The notes: a model not told the origin generated them from the letters alone. A DNA stretch of 64,000 bases from Vandiemenella viatica (GCA_031002005.1 CM061918.1:57913478-57977477), one strand, 5' to 3'; shown: positions 31,110 through 42,829, counted from the stretch's first letter. Numbers and translations are program-made.

Positions 31110-33130
31110 AGTGAAAGAAATATTGAGAACACAGCAAACAGCAGTTCATAGATGATATAAGAGCCAAAATACCAACAACAGATATTAAAAAGGGCCACAA
31201 AGAATGGAATTATATTAAGGCAAGTCTTGTTGCAAGTGCAAGAAAAATATGTTGAAGAACAAGCAGGAGAGTTAAAGAGAAAAGGACATCATGGTGAAAC
31301 GACAGAGTAAAAGAGGCAATAGCCAATAGAAATAAAGCCAAAAAGCTCTAGTCCTGTAGAAGAAACAACAATGACCAAGCAGATGGGAAAAAATTGCAAA
31401 ATAATATAGAAGCAACATATTGGAAGTTAAGAGAATTGTACAGGAAAAAAAGGAGAAAAGCTGTTAAGATTTTACATCTAAACTGGAAGAAGATGGCAAA
31501 GGGAATATGAAAATGTTATATGGAATTGTAAAACACAAAAGATCGGATAAGGAAACAATTACAGCAACAGAGACAGCGGATGGAAATATAGTTCACAATA
31601 TGAGAAATATCAGGGAACCCATGGAACAATATTTTGGCAAGCTACTAAATGGACCTAATGGGATAGATGATGAAGAAACAAGTCAGAGGATGTTAAACGA
31701 ATACACTCCAATACCTTGGTCAGTAGTTGAGTGAGTTCTCCATAAAATGAAAAGTGGCAAGTCAGCAAGAGCTGACGAAGTTACAGCGACATGATTAAAG
31801 CTGCCGGTCCACAAGGGATACAATGGCTGTATAGAGTCCTCAGAGCAATATGGAATGATAATCAAATATCAGAAGACTGGACAAAAGGGGTGATAATTCG
31901 TATCTTCTAGAAAGGGAACAAAAGGAAAAGTGAAAACTACAGAGGTATTACCCTCCTATCCCAAGGCCTCAAAATTATGGAAAAGATAGTTGAAGAGGAA
32001 CAACATGGGTTTAGGGCTGGAAGAAGCACAACAGATATAATATTTGCCTTAAAAATGCTGGTAGAAAATTATTGGGAAAAACCTAATTATTGTGTTTATG
32101 GACTTAGAAAAGGCATACGATGATGTTCTTAGATCAACTATATGGAAAAGTCTAAGAAAACATAAAATACCAGAGTACCTCATTAGAAAGATTCAGATAC
32201 TCTACAATAACTGCAAAAGCTGTATCAATGTTGGGAATGGTTTAGTACAACCAAAGGAGTACTACAAGGAAGTGCAATTTCACCTCTTCTGTTCATAACG
32301 GTGATGGATAACATCTTTAAAGAACTAAAGAGAGTAATTAATAGAGATCTACAGGCATTGATGTTTGTGGATGATATGACAGTATGGGATGAAGCCAAAG
32401 AAGTGATACAAAACAAACTGAAAATGTGGAATAATAAGTGTGAAGCATATGGAATGAAATTGAATAAAAAAAAAAAACCGTAGCACAAAAAATAAGCCGA
32501 AAGAATATATATAAAATTAAAAGACCACCAAGCTGAAGTTGTTGACCAATTCAGCTACCTGGGGAGCATAATTGCTAGTGAGTTAGAAATAATGAATAGA
32601 GTAACCAAAGGAGCCAACTTCTACAGTAACGTGCGGGGGTTACTATGGGACATGAAGGTTCCCAGAAGAACAAAAATTGTCTTGTACAAATCATATATCA
32701 TTCCTATTCTCACATATGCTTTGGAAACATGCACACTAACATCAAGGGACCGTACCAAGATCCAAGCATGTGAAATGAAGTTTCTTAGAATGGTCCTCCA
32801 GAAAACTAGACTTGACCACATAAAGAATGATATGATTAGATCAAATCTGAGCTAAGGGAATTTATGGAGGTCATCAAGACTTAGGTGGTTTGGGCATGTC
32901 AAGAGAATGACTAGAACAAGACTATCAAAAACTTATTTGGAGAAAGGATAGTGGCCGAAAGACCAGTGGGAAGATCTAGACGAAGATAGACAGACCAACT
33001 GAAGGAGGACATAGAGAGAAGAATGGGAGACAGTGGAAGACGATCATCTACAACAACCAAGGCTCGTAAACCACACCCGGGAAACTGGAGATGGTCCTCA
33101 ATGATAATGATGATGATAACAAACACAATG
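31110..33130 (+). pseudogene. RTE-like LINE, longer copy (B)
   Basis: The same element as 640-1735 but running to its 3' end. Motifs: MKMLYGIVKHKRSDKET (31507 on), EEEQHGFRAGRSTTDI (about 31995), VFMDLEKAYDDVLRSTIW (about 32092), ALMFVDDMTVWDEAKE (about 32355; Val in the usual FADD box), and a terminal part ending RPTEGGHRE... and NHTRETGD-like sequence before a GATGATGATAA tail at about 33100. Frameshifts and stops occur throughout. No target duplication could be set. Confidence 0.7.
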
Positions 33131-33422
33131 CAAAAAGCCCAGTGTTTGGGAAAAGCGATATGGCCGCCGCGCATATGCAATAGGATCCAAAAGTGTCCAG
33201 GAGGCTTCACAGTTTTAGCAGTATTTCATCTTTTATTTCCTCTATGAGTAAATCCTAATAAAGATTACACAGCCCTCAGTGGACATGTGCATCTATGGCC
33301 CAACATAGACAGCAATCACGAACTGATTCAGACTAAAATAATTTGAAAACACTATTTTTGTGGCAAAGATACTACCCCAGGAGAAGACAATAGTATCTAC
33401 AGTATAATGAGAAGACTACCTG

Positions 33423-33424
<2 letters not shown>

Positions 33425-33455
<31 letters not shown>
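33425..33455. repeat. (AT)n microsatellite
   Basis: About 15 AT dinucleotides inside the LINE relic, lost from copy A by its deletion. Confidence 0.9.
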
Positions 33456-33460
<5 letters not shown>

Positions 33461-34291
33461 AAGCTGAAAATACTGAAGGAAGACTGCCTTAATTATACCA
33501 GTAGAGGGGGGAAACGGCTAACCGAATAGAACTACATAGAGCGGTCACCCTTCTCTGCTGTACAAACAAGATGTTGGAAAAGAATGGTTATGAACAGACT
33601 TGATAACGGGATGAGAACATCATAACTTGGGACCACAGTTCTCAACAGATATTCAGATATGCCTTGGCAAAAATGAATACTTGGAACATTATTTACAGAC
33701 TTGACCAGAGCATATGATAATATTTCAGTTGCGATACTACTCCTGTTGTCTTCATACACAAACTACCGAATCTGTTATCCGATAGAAGGGGGAACATTAT
33801 TGGTTTTAGGACAAGCAGTTGTAGATTACCTCAATGATACAAACTCCCTCCATTGTTTTTCAACATTTATAAAGTGGATTTGAATGATATAATAGCAGAG
33901 GAGACTATTCCACTTTGCAGATGATTTAGACATTTTCCCAGAAAATCGGTCACTGAACAATCGCAGCTCTTGACTGGATCATGAGAAATTTCCTACAATA
34001 GTAAACATATAATAGACTCATATTTCATTACATAAAACACTACTGTCAATACACACGAAGCACAGGCATCCCTAAATTATAGAAATAACCATAGGTCCCT
34101 TCAAATTTCCGGTAAGAACTGTAGTTAAATACCTGAGCAAGCTGACATAGTTGGCGGAAATAAGATATATAGTAAAAAACTATGAAGTTGGTAATAATGC
34201 CCTAAGTACAGTCAGCGGTATAACGAGGGGTGCAGCTACACATTACATGTACAGAGCCTTTGTGCCCTTATACCTGGACTGTCCTGTGTCT

Positions 34292-34464
34292 CAGGGGCCC
34301 CCTCAGACGACGGTAGAGCTTTTTTTTTTTTTTTTTTTTTTAAATTGTCGCCAGTGGGCCATCTGAACTGCGCTTGGGGGTCCCCTTAGGTATGCTTGGG
34401 AGCCCCCTGACCGTAGGGGCCCTGGTGCACTGCACCACCTAGCTCCATAGTAGCTACGCCCCTG
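34292..34464. mobile_element. hAT-type MITE, copy in B
   Basis: Orthologous to 2573-2732, with the same CAGGGG start and GCTACGCCCCTG end. It carries a longer T run (34318-34341). Confidence 0.55.
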
Positions 34465-35804
34465 AGTGTACTTGGAACGAACGTTGACACACCGAATAAT
34501 GTACTGTCACTAAAGGCACCAGCTCAATTGCGAAGGCATTATCTAACAGCGAAAATTATATTCAGTTATACACTTATACGTCATGGAAAACATTAGGAAA
34601 TTTACTATAACTTACATAACAGAATGATACTGAATGAGAAAACAGGACCACGCCTTTCGTTAGTATATTTTGAAGTTGGCGACATACAAAAAGAGACAAT
34701 GGTTGCAGCAGGAATACTATTATACGAAAATTCATGAATGCTCTCTCCTGTCGAACCTAAAATAAATGACTGTACATGCTACTACAAAAATGCCATCAAC
34801 CATATTGCTGCAATAGAAGACTGAATCCCCGTTAGCGAAAGCAATATACACAGACGGAGAAAACACGTGGTTTGGGGGTCTGCAACTTCAGTGAGCAAAA
34901 AATTTGAAATTCTGTGTCTTAAAAGCTACATATTCAATCTTGAGTATTTAAAAAACGTCACAACAATTCTGGTAGTTCTAAAATATGGCGGAGAAAACAC
35001 AGAATAACACATTAAGGCATTTATGGACGATCACAGTATAGTTATGATGAAGAGTCACCTAGCCCAGAAACACAAAAGCCTCCTTGTCTATGACATAATT
35101 AATTTAGATAAAGTACAAAATAAATTCAAAGTAGTAACAGTTTCATGGATCAGAGGTCACTTGGAATACAAAACTATGAAAAGGCTGATCATCTACCCAT
35201 TAAAGACATACCTTCACGGAATACCAGCATCTGACTACTTACCGACATTCAATGAATTCTAAATGAGAAAAGGATTGGGATCATCCTACAGCAAACAAAA
35301 GCTGGCAAGTTCACGCCTATATACCGAAATCACGCTAATACCAGAAACAGTGAGTCAAGGAGCTTTTACACTGCTATCACGAGGCTGAAATTTAAATATG
35401 GAGATTTCAAAAAACACTTGTACAGGATTGGAGCGATGATTCGCCAAACTGCGTATGTTAAAAGAAAACTATGGTAACCAGCTAATACTTTACTGTTAGA
35501 GGAGAATAAAAGAAAAAAACGAAGTCCTGGAGTAAATGCATTTACTTGGTTGTATGAAAACTTTCCAGATCAATGTATATTATGATATGTGGTATTCTGA
35601 TTTATGTGTTGGAGGGTCGTAAAACATTAATGTTTATAAACATACAATGTTAATAGGAATGAGGATATCTAGATTGAATTTATGAACTTGCAAATAAAAT
35701 AAGAAAACTACTAGTTTTCTCTGTTTATTGTTTACATTCCACTTTCACCGTTCATGTATTCCTCTTTTTCTGGCTTGCGACCTTTCCCCTGGTCGTGCTC
35801 ATTA

Positions 35805-36217
35805 CAAAGATCTAGTGCTACGCTCTTAACTTGGCTTTCCTTTTGGATCATAATATGATAATATCAAGAGAAGTTTGTGAACAAATCCAAAGGGATCTAA
35901 CATCGAAATATAGTTAATTGGATTGGATAAGTATGAAATGGTAAATTCCAAGAAGGGTCAACTTGTTATGTACACAGATAACAAAATTAAGTTTTTATAC
36001 AATTTTCCAGTGGAAACGGATTCGTGGTTGAAGGAGCCAAATGTGAACATTTGGTAATATCAGTTGAAAGTCAGCTTATCTGGGTAGGACACATTGAGAA
36101 GATTGTAGGGATAGCGTTCAGAGTATTACATCTGTTGGAGAGGATAACGAGAAGATTTATCAAGGAAGTAAGAGATATGGGTTACAAAACTTTGGTCACA
36201 CAATTACTTAACTACTA
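35805..36217 (+). pseudogene. LINE 3' fragment, left half (copy B)
   Basis: Corresponds to 6930-7345. The open part at 36024-36218 has FRVLHLLERITRR and GYKTLVTQLLNY. The fragment continues at 42830-43290 after the satellite insertion. Confidence 0.7.
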
Positions 36218-38508
36218 GACGACCTGTACGAAAATTTCGCAAATAAAATGTAATCAATAGTGAGGTAGAATATGATGTCACCAAAGCTGAGTCATTACTT
36301 TTCATACTCCTACTTCATTTATCGATTTTGGTTAGAAATCCAGGGAGATAAATGGCTCGAAACACAAAATACGTATTTTATAAATATTGACATTTTTGCC
36401 TTTTAAGGGTCGAATTACGAAAAATACCTCTCTTAGAATATACTGTTACCACGGCGGAAACCTTAGTCTTTAATATGATACCTCATTTATCTATATCGGT
36501 TAGATATAAAGGGAGATAAATAGCTCGTGACACAAAAATGCGTTGTAGAATCATTTGTACTTTTTCCCTTTAAGGGTTGAATTCCAAAAACATTCTTTCT
36601 TAAAATATGATTTCACAAAGCTAAGACATTGCTGCTTATTATCCTACTTCATTTGTCGATTTTGGTTAGATATCCTGGGAGATAAATTGCTCGAGATACA
36701 AAAAACGCATTTTAGAAAAATTAATATTTTTGTCCTTTAAGGGTTGAACTACGAAAAATTCCTTTCTTAAAATATAATGTTACCACGGCGGAGACCTTAT
36801 TCTTTAATATGATACCTCATTTATTTATATCGGTTAGATATTAAAGGAGATAAATCACTCGTGACACAAAAATGTGTTATAGAAAAATTTATACCTTTTC
36901 CCTTTAAAGGTTGAATTCCAAAAACATTCTTTCTTAACATACGATTTCACAAAGCTGCGACATTACTCCTCATAATCCTACTTCATTTATCGATTTTGGT
37001 TAGATATCCATGGAGAAAAATGGCTCGAGATACAAAAAACGCATTTTAGAAAAATTGACATATTGCCCTTTAAGGGTCGAATTATGAAAAATTCCTTTCT
37101 TGAAATATAATGTTACCACGGCGGAGACTTCAGTCTTTAATATGATACCTAATTTATCTATATCTGTTAGATGTTAAAGGAGATAAATCGCTCGTGAGAC
37201 AAAAACGAATTGCAAAAATATTGATACTTTTGCCCTTTAAGGGTCGAATTCCGAAAAACTTCTGTCTTAATATATGACGTCACTAAAGCGGAGATCTTAA
37301 TCTTTAAGTTGATACTTCATTAAACGATTTTAGATAGGTATCCAGGGAGATAAATGCAGGGGCGGCCCTAGGGCGGTGCGAGCGGTGCGACCGCACCGGG
37401 CGCCGTCATATGGGGGGCGCCGAAAATGCAGCGAGAAATCGTCTGCGCAAACAATGAAAAAGAAATTCTATAATAACCTAGCTTTCTGTTCACATCTTAA
37501 ATTAACATACTAATCATCCAGAAGAGTTTATAAACGTTGGAGCATCAGCTTAATGCATAGTCAAATGTCCTCATAGAATTGAGTCAACTCGAATTGTTCT
37601 AATCAAGAAAATGACAACTCGTCCCATAATTAGCACTCTCCGGTGCCGCTCCGTGCCTCCAGCATCTGTTTCCTGTCTTTTCGGCTGGAGTTCTCGTGTG
37701 GGTGCATGTGTCTGGGGCAAGATTCAACCTACTAATTTATTTCTGCCGTGTTAGACATTAGGTGATTCAATTAATGCTGGTATCATAAATATTTACAAAG
37801 CATAATGTGTCGTTTACAGACAAGTCGCTACCTATAAGAAAACCTGTCTGATGCACAATACTTAAAAAGAAAACAAAACCAATGCGAAGCTGAGAAGGCT
37901 TCAAAATTGTTTAGAGTTTAGAAGTCATCTGAATCGTCTACACGCGTTGGAAGAAAACTTATTTAATAAAATTTCTTTAGGCGACACCCATAATGATAAA
38001 GAGCAGCATGTACGAGAAAATTTAGCAATGGTTTGAGCGTCGTCTGCAGTTCAAAATATTACAGAATGGGGTGTCAAAGACATACCACCACTGTCACCTG
38101 TACAAATTATGATGATATTTCAAAATGGTGACTCTTTGATTCTGCGGCTAGAGAAGATATAATTATCCGATCAACGAAAAAATCCAAGAAACGAATCATC
38201 GACGTCATTTTTCAAATACGCATTTTTAAAGAATAATGCCAAATTGAGAAACTTATGAAAGAGGATGGCTTGTTTACTCTAAATTTGCAGATAAAGTAAT
38301 TTTATTTTACTGTTGTTTATTCACAGTCCAGTCACATTAATATGATCACCACCTACTTTCGACGTCAACGTGAAATAACCAAGCACAGAAGGCAGGTGGC
38401 AGCACATTACAGTGGAGTGTATGTAAAGGATGTCCTACGGCATCGGAAAGCATTTCAATCGTTGGCGTAATACAGAAACGTAGCGATTTATCCGACGTCC
38501 AAAAGGGC

Positions 38509-39660
38509 ATGATTATTGGCTTTCGGGCCAAGGGTGGAAGCATTTCGGAAACGGCTAATTTTGTGAACTGTTCACGTGCCGCCGTGGTGAAAGTATACCG
38601 TACATGCAGGGCCGGCGCTAGGATTTTGGCGCCTGGGGTAAGCGTTCTTAGCAATCACGTTACCAGGTGGGGCCCTTGGCCAATTAAGCGGTTAGGGCCC
38701 CTCTCTCAGACCAAATAGGCGACCTTTTTTTTTAGCTCTACAACTTGTCGAACGGAGGGCCCTAAAGCCGGTGATCGGGCCCCCCATCAGCCGTGCGGTC
38801 CCCGGTAAATTTGACCCGCTTACCCCCCTCTAACGCCGACCCTGCGTACATGGCAAAATGGCACTATTCAAAATCAGCAGCGTGGAACATGTGGCGCACC
38901 ACGGGCTATAGATGACAGAGGCGAACGAAGGCTACGGAGATGCGTTCGGGCATATAGACGTGCAACTGTTGAGCAACTGACCACCCAGATGAACCAAGGG
39001 GCTACCAAGAGTGTATCCTCAACAACGGTTCAGCGAACGTTGCTGCGCATGGGCCTCCGCAGCAGACGCCTGGTTAATGCACCTATGCCGACTGCTGTTC
39101 ATCGGCGACGAAGGCTGGAATTTGCACGCCAGTACCGCAACTGGATGTCCACAGAGTGGCGACAGGTGGCTTTTTCCGATGAATCACGTTTTATGCTCCA
39201 TCGGACAGATGGACGTTGGCGCATATGGCGTGAAACGTCTGAAAGCAAACACCCTACAACAATTGCCGGAAGGATCAAGGGTGGAGGAGGGAGCATTATG
39301 GTTTGGGGAATGTTTTCCTGGCATTCACTGGGTGAACTCATCATTGTGGAAAGCACGATGGATCAGCACAAGTACGTACCTGTCCTTGCGGACCATGTCC
39401 ACCCCTACATGCGAATAATTTTTCCTCAGAATGATGGCATCTAGCAGCAGGACAATGCGAGGTGTCATTCAGCTCGCAGTGTATGTGCGTGGTTCGAAGA
39501 GCACCAGGATGAGTTTACCTTACTCCCCTGGCCAGCAAAATCACTGGATTTAAACCCATAGAGAATCTGTGGGACCACCTCGATCGGATCGTCAACCGCG
39601 TAATCTAGCGCAGCTGGCCACGGCACTGGAGTCGGCATTGCTCAACATCCCAGTAAACAC
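38509..39660 (+). pseudogene. Tc1 transposase, broken by MITE, stop and shift
   Basis: N-terminal helix-turn-helix: IIGFRAKGGSISETANFVNC and VYRTC, then the MITE. Open sequence resumes at about 38853 and includes 38989-39444, with RQVAFSDESRFMLHR (first catalytic Asp), VWGMFSWHSLGELI and ISTSTYL in an overlapping frame. A TAG at 39442-39444 comes just before QQDNARCHSA (second Asp). Loss of one base near 39556 precedes ENLWDHLDRIV, which holds the catalytic Glu. All DDE residues survive, so few mutations disable it besides the MITE. Confidence 0.85.
38607..38844. mobile_element. 238-bp hAT-type MITE, family M1, perfect TSD
   Basis: Starts CAGGGCCGGCGCTAGG and ends CTAACGCCGACCCTG, with CGTACATG on both sides (38599-38606, 38845-38852). 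GC-rich interior rich in GGGCCC. The same family occurs at 42513-42705. Confidence 0.92.
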
Positions 39661-41360
39661 CTTCAGAAACCTATTTGACTCCCTTCCTATTCGCCTCGCA
39701 GCGGTCCGCTCTGCCAAAGGTGGTTATTCTGGTTTTTGAGAGGTGGTCACATTAATGTGACTGGACTGTGTTCAACAGAAGGTCTTACTCTTATTTGGGA
39801 GAAAGAAGAATTTGATGAATGGAGCCACTTGTCAGAGCGTCTCAAAACTCACTAAATTGCCTCAAATCACCAGCACACCATGCTCAGTTGGATAGCAGCA
39901 TTGATTAGATTAAAAAAAAATTCAGTGTAATATACAAGCATTTGCAAATACAGATTGTAGACTAAAAATCACAGTGGTTTGCTATCCTCGAATGAATGAA
40001 GCCCAAAGTATTCTTTTTAATATGCAATAATTTTTTGTTCAGAGGAAGCTTTGTATCTAAAACACTAAATAGTTCTTATAATAGTAGCTTCCTGGGTATA
40101 TTAACCTGTAATGGTGGAGCATCTCCGCCATATTACTAATAAGGTGAGTAATGTCTATTATTTTGGCAAATGTAATTATTCAAAACGAATAAAGTTCATA
40201 ATAAAATTATGACTGTGGTTAAGTCATCTGAATACTTTTCCATCATACTGAATTGAACTCTTAATGTCTGTTACGATGAACAATTATCTTATACATCACT
40301 TTTGATGACACTAATGTAAACGAAGTCCAAGTGCATGGGTGTTTTGATGCTTGGAAGCAGGCAAATGACTCTTTGAGAGCTGGAAGCTGGACTCACTGAC
40401 CTATTTATCGATATCTTCGAACATTTTTTAATCCATGTAGTTGTCATTAAATTAGGCAATAGCAGGAGCCACCAAAACATCAGTTAAATCGGTTTACTTG
40501 TCCGGATTTCTTTAAAGAATATTTGTTCTATTCTCTCGATCAACATAGCGATGGGAAGTGATATCCAAGCACTTGGAAGAAACATCGCCAAAAAAAATTG
40601 CGAAACTCGTTTGGAGACTAGAGTATCTAGCCACACTGCAGTTCGTGACGCCCTTCTGGAAACGAATTATTCAGTTGCAGCAACAGTAGCTTGTCTCTGA
40701 GCAAGATTACGGAGCAATTTGTGTTCATAGTTATAATGGTGAGGTGGTTTAATACATTGTTTTAAGTAAATATTGTAAGCAAGGCTACGCAGACTGAAAG
40801 TTGATTTATGAAATGCTTCACAATTGCTGGAAAACAGGTCGGAATTTGATGAAGAGTGCCGGAGTTATTCTTCCGTTCTGATAACAGCTAAAGAAATTGC
40901 TTCTCAGACTAGGACATATCCTATCAGATCCCCAAGAAAAGAGAAATTTTTGGACTACGAGGCCATAGATGATGCAGCAACAGATCCAGAAGAATTGTTT
41001 ACAATGAACGTGTTTCAGCATATGATTGATAAAATTGTGACTGCGTCGGTCACTCATTTTACACAACTGTGCAAATTTAATGATACAGTGTCGTTCTTAC
41101 ACATTATAAAAACAATTCCTGATGAGTCCGAATTGGAATAATTCTGTGCAGATTTAGAATAAGTTTAAGTCAAGGTGAAAAATGTGAGTTGGTTGAGAAA
41201 CTTTCTAACTGAAACTATTGTTGATGAGACCTGAATCAGGAGAAACAATAAAAGTTCAACTTATGAAAGAAAATGGTTGGCAGGATATGTTTCCGAATGT
41301 GTGGACAGCACTTCGAATTTTGCTAACCATAGTCTAATAGTCTATATCTGTAACTTTCGC

Positions 41361-41528
41361 CAGTACTGAATTAACCACGTAGCAGGAGGTAGCAAATGCT
41401 ACGGGCCTCGCGCCTTCTTTTATTTTTTTTATTTTTTTTAAGCTCTATAATTTTCCCCCAGACGGCAAAAATCAAGGGAGTCTTCTTCACATTTGCTACG
41501 GGCCCCGCGCTGTCTTAATCCGGCCCTG
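41361..41528. mobile_element. 168-bp hAT-type MITE, family M2
   Basis: Starts CAGTACTGAATTAA and ends TTAATCCGGCCCTG. Flanks ACTTTCGC (41353-41360) and ACTGTCGC (41529-41536) differ by one base. It lies in the C-terminal coding part of the ZMYM1-like hAT. Confidence 0.82.
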
Positions 41529-41999
41529 ACTGTCGCTAAAGGAGAAGTAAATGAAAACTTATCAAAATGTATTTACAGTAAACTTAGACTCAAGATAGAC
41601 TGTCAGATCTCGCAATTTTATCAATAGAAAATGTCTGTTTGTATCGACACCTTGATCACGAATAAGCGATTGCTCATTTGGGGCGCCAAAATGATATCTC
41701 GCACCACCTGAAAAACTTGCTAGGGCCGCCACTGGATAAATGACACGTAACATAGAAAACAGCATTTTATAAATATTGACATTTTCGCCCTTTAAGAGTC
41801 GAATTCCGAAAACTTCATTTCTTAATATATGATGTGACCAAAGAGAAGACCATAAGCTTTAAAATGACACCTCATTCATTGATTTCGGTTAAGTGTGAAG
41901 GAAGATACAGGCTTGTGACAAAAAAACACCTTATAAAAATAATATACGAGGCGCGTCCAGAAAGTAAGTTCCGTTTGGTAATAAAATGAAATTGTACAC

Positions 42000-42462
42000 A
42001 GATACAGAAGAAATTTTTATTGCACAAAATTCCACAACTCTTAAACTACTTTTCCACATAACTGCCGAAATTTTGCAGGCATTTGTCATAGCGTGGCACC
42101 AGGTTTCGTAAACCTTCTTCATAGAAATCTGCCGCCAGTTGGAAACAGTTTCTTTCAGCTCGTCGTCATTGGTGAAGTGATGACCGCCAAGGAAAGACTT
42201 GAGATGTAAGAACTGATGAAAGTCTTGCCAGTTCTTCTGTAACCAAAGGTGGACGCCCACTTCGTTCTTCATCGTGCACATCACTACGCCCGCCTTTGAA
42301 CTGTCGGACCCATCTTCTCACCATCGAATCACTCATCGCATTTGGTCCGTAAACATCGTAAATTTGCCGATAAATTTCACTTGGTTTCACTTTCCTCGCA
42401 TTCAGAAACCGAATCACAGACCTGATTTCACAGGCGGCGGGATTTTCAATCAACGCCGACAT
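42000..42462 (-). pseudogene. Mariner transposase lacking its catalytic core
   Basis: From the Met at 42462 (MSALIENPAACEIRSV) the N-terminal DNA-binding part is intact: VKPSEIYRQIYDVYG, VRRWVRQFKGG, ERSGRPPLVTEE. The frame then jumps to the C-terminal end, LHLKSFLGGHHFTNDDELKE. All three catalytic Asp blocks have been deleted, leaving both ends of the protein. If expressed, the N-terminal part could bind mariner ends without cutting; that is inference. Confidence 0.85.
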
Positions 42463-42512
42463 TTCAAACAAGCACAACAAAGCTTACGTAACTGACAGCG
42501 ATCTCCAGATGG

Positions 42513-42705
42513 CATGGCCGGCGTTAGGGGGGGTAAGCGGGTCAAAAGTACCCGGGCCCACCGGCTGATGGGGGGCCCCGAATACCGATTGTAGGGGCCA
42601 TGAAGCCAAGAATCCACCCATTGTGGTCCGGCCAGTTTGTAGAGCTAAAAAAATAAAAAGGTCGCCCATTTTACCCCGGGCCCGAAATTCCTAGCGCCGG
42701 CCCTG
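42513..42705. mobile_element. 193-bp hAT-type MITE, family M1, second copy
   Basis: Related to 38607-38844 in reverse orientation (CTAGCGCCGGCCCTG end; shared TAAGCGGGTCAAA and GGGCCC blocks). Flanks CCAGATGG (42505-42512) and CCAAATGG (42706-42713) match at 7 of 8. It lies just inside the mariner's transposase end. Confidence 0.85.
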
Positions 42706-42829
42706 CCAAATGGTGCACGTTTGTCCCCTTGATACACATCGTCTACAGCGCATGTGCGGAACTGCAATCGCAGCGCTGCAGCGGAGATAAATTGAAACGG
42801 AACTTACTTTCTGGACGCGCCTCGTATAT

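Larger units (their letters stand above)
33190..35560 (+). pseudogene. Decayed Jockey-like LINE with RT and RNase H (B)
   Basis: The fuller version of 1735-3800. It keeps an RT N-terminal region (GEDNSIYSIMRRLP near 33380), MVMNRLDN, FTDLTRAYDNIS (33690 on), FADDLDIF (33920 on), RYIVKNYEVGNNALSTVSG (34157 on), VSWIRGHLEYKTMKR (35142 on) and a terminal LKFKYGDFKKHLYRIGAMIR (about 35390). Broken in all frames. Confidence 0.6.
38322..39770 (+). mobile_element. Tc1-like transposon inside the hAT
   Basis: Inverted repeats of about 29 bp at 38322-38350 and 39742-39770 (outer end CACAGTCCAGTCACATTAA). A usual TA duplication is not clear. A 238-bp MITE is inserted at 38607-38844. The host hAT frame resumes across it. 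Confidence 0.88.
38240..41690 (+). pseudogene. hAT transposase relic (TTF zinc finger, dimerisation end)
   Basis: Before the Tc1: WLVYSKFADKVILFYCCLF (38265-38321); just after it: TEGLTLIWEKEEFDEWSHLS and ERLKTH (39773-39855). Together these are a TTF-type zinc-finger block. Then NCETRLETRVSSHTAVRDAL (about 40600), an open piece at 40824-41141 with RKEKFLDYEAIDDAATDPEE, and the hAT C-terminal region ALRILLTIV at about 41310. After the MITE, RLSDLAILSIENV appears at 41597 on. This order is that of ZMYM1-like hAT transposases with a DUF4371-type core. Many stops and shifts; no activity expected. Confidence 0.75.
37357..41734 (+). mobile_element. hAT transposon, ZMYM1-like type, decayed, 4378 bp
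   Basis: Ends CAGGGGCGGCCCTAG and (reverse complement) CAGTGGCGGCCCTAG are inverted, with perfect 8-bp GATAAATG at 37349-37356 and 41735-41742. The coding region is interrupted by a Tc1 element (38322-39770) and a MITE (41361-41528). Removing both inserts restores family order in the translation. Removing the whole element rejoins satellite monomers at the right spacing. Confidence 0.9.
36221..41944. repeat. Satellite array, ~167-bp monomers in A/B dimers, interrupted
   Basis: The GAGATAAAT block recurs at 36345, 36513, 36679, 36848, 37013, 37180, 37347 and, after the hAT insertion, about 41898. Spacings are 165-169 bp. Alternate monomers share variants (TTATCGATTTTGGTTAG with CTCGAGATAC, versus TATCTATATCGGTTAG with CTCGTGACAC), giving a ~334-bp dimer. 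The array covers about 1.35 kb once the hAT at 37357-41734 is removed. No coding sense. It sits inside a LINE that is continuous in copy A. Confidence 0.85.
41947..42824 (-). mobile_element. Internally deleted mariner, perfect 30-bp TIRs
   Basis: Perfect 30-bp inverted repeats at 41947-41976 and 42795-42824 (outer end CGAGGCGCGTCCAG) with TA at 41945-41946 and 42825-42826. At 878 bp, including a 193-bp MITE, it is far shorter than a full mariner. It sits at the right edge of the satellite array. Confidence 0.93.

Noticed and set aside
36221..37356. CRISPR array
   Set aside because: Units are ~167 bp with no short repeat/unique spacer pattern; it is satellite DNA in a eukaryote.
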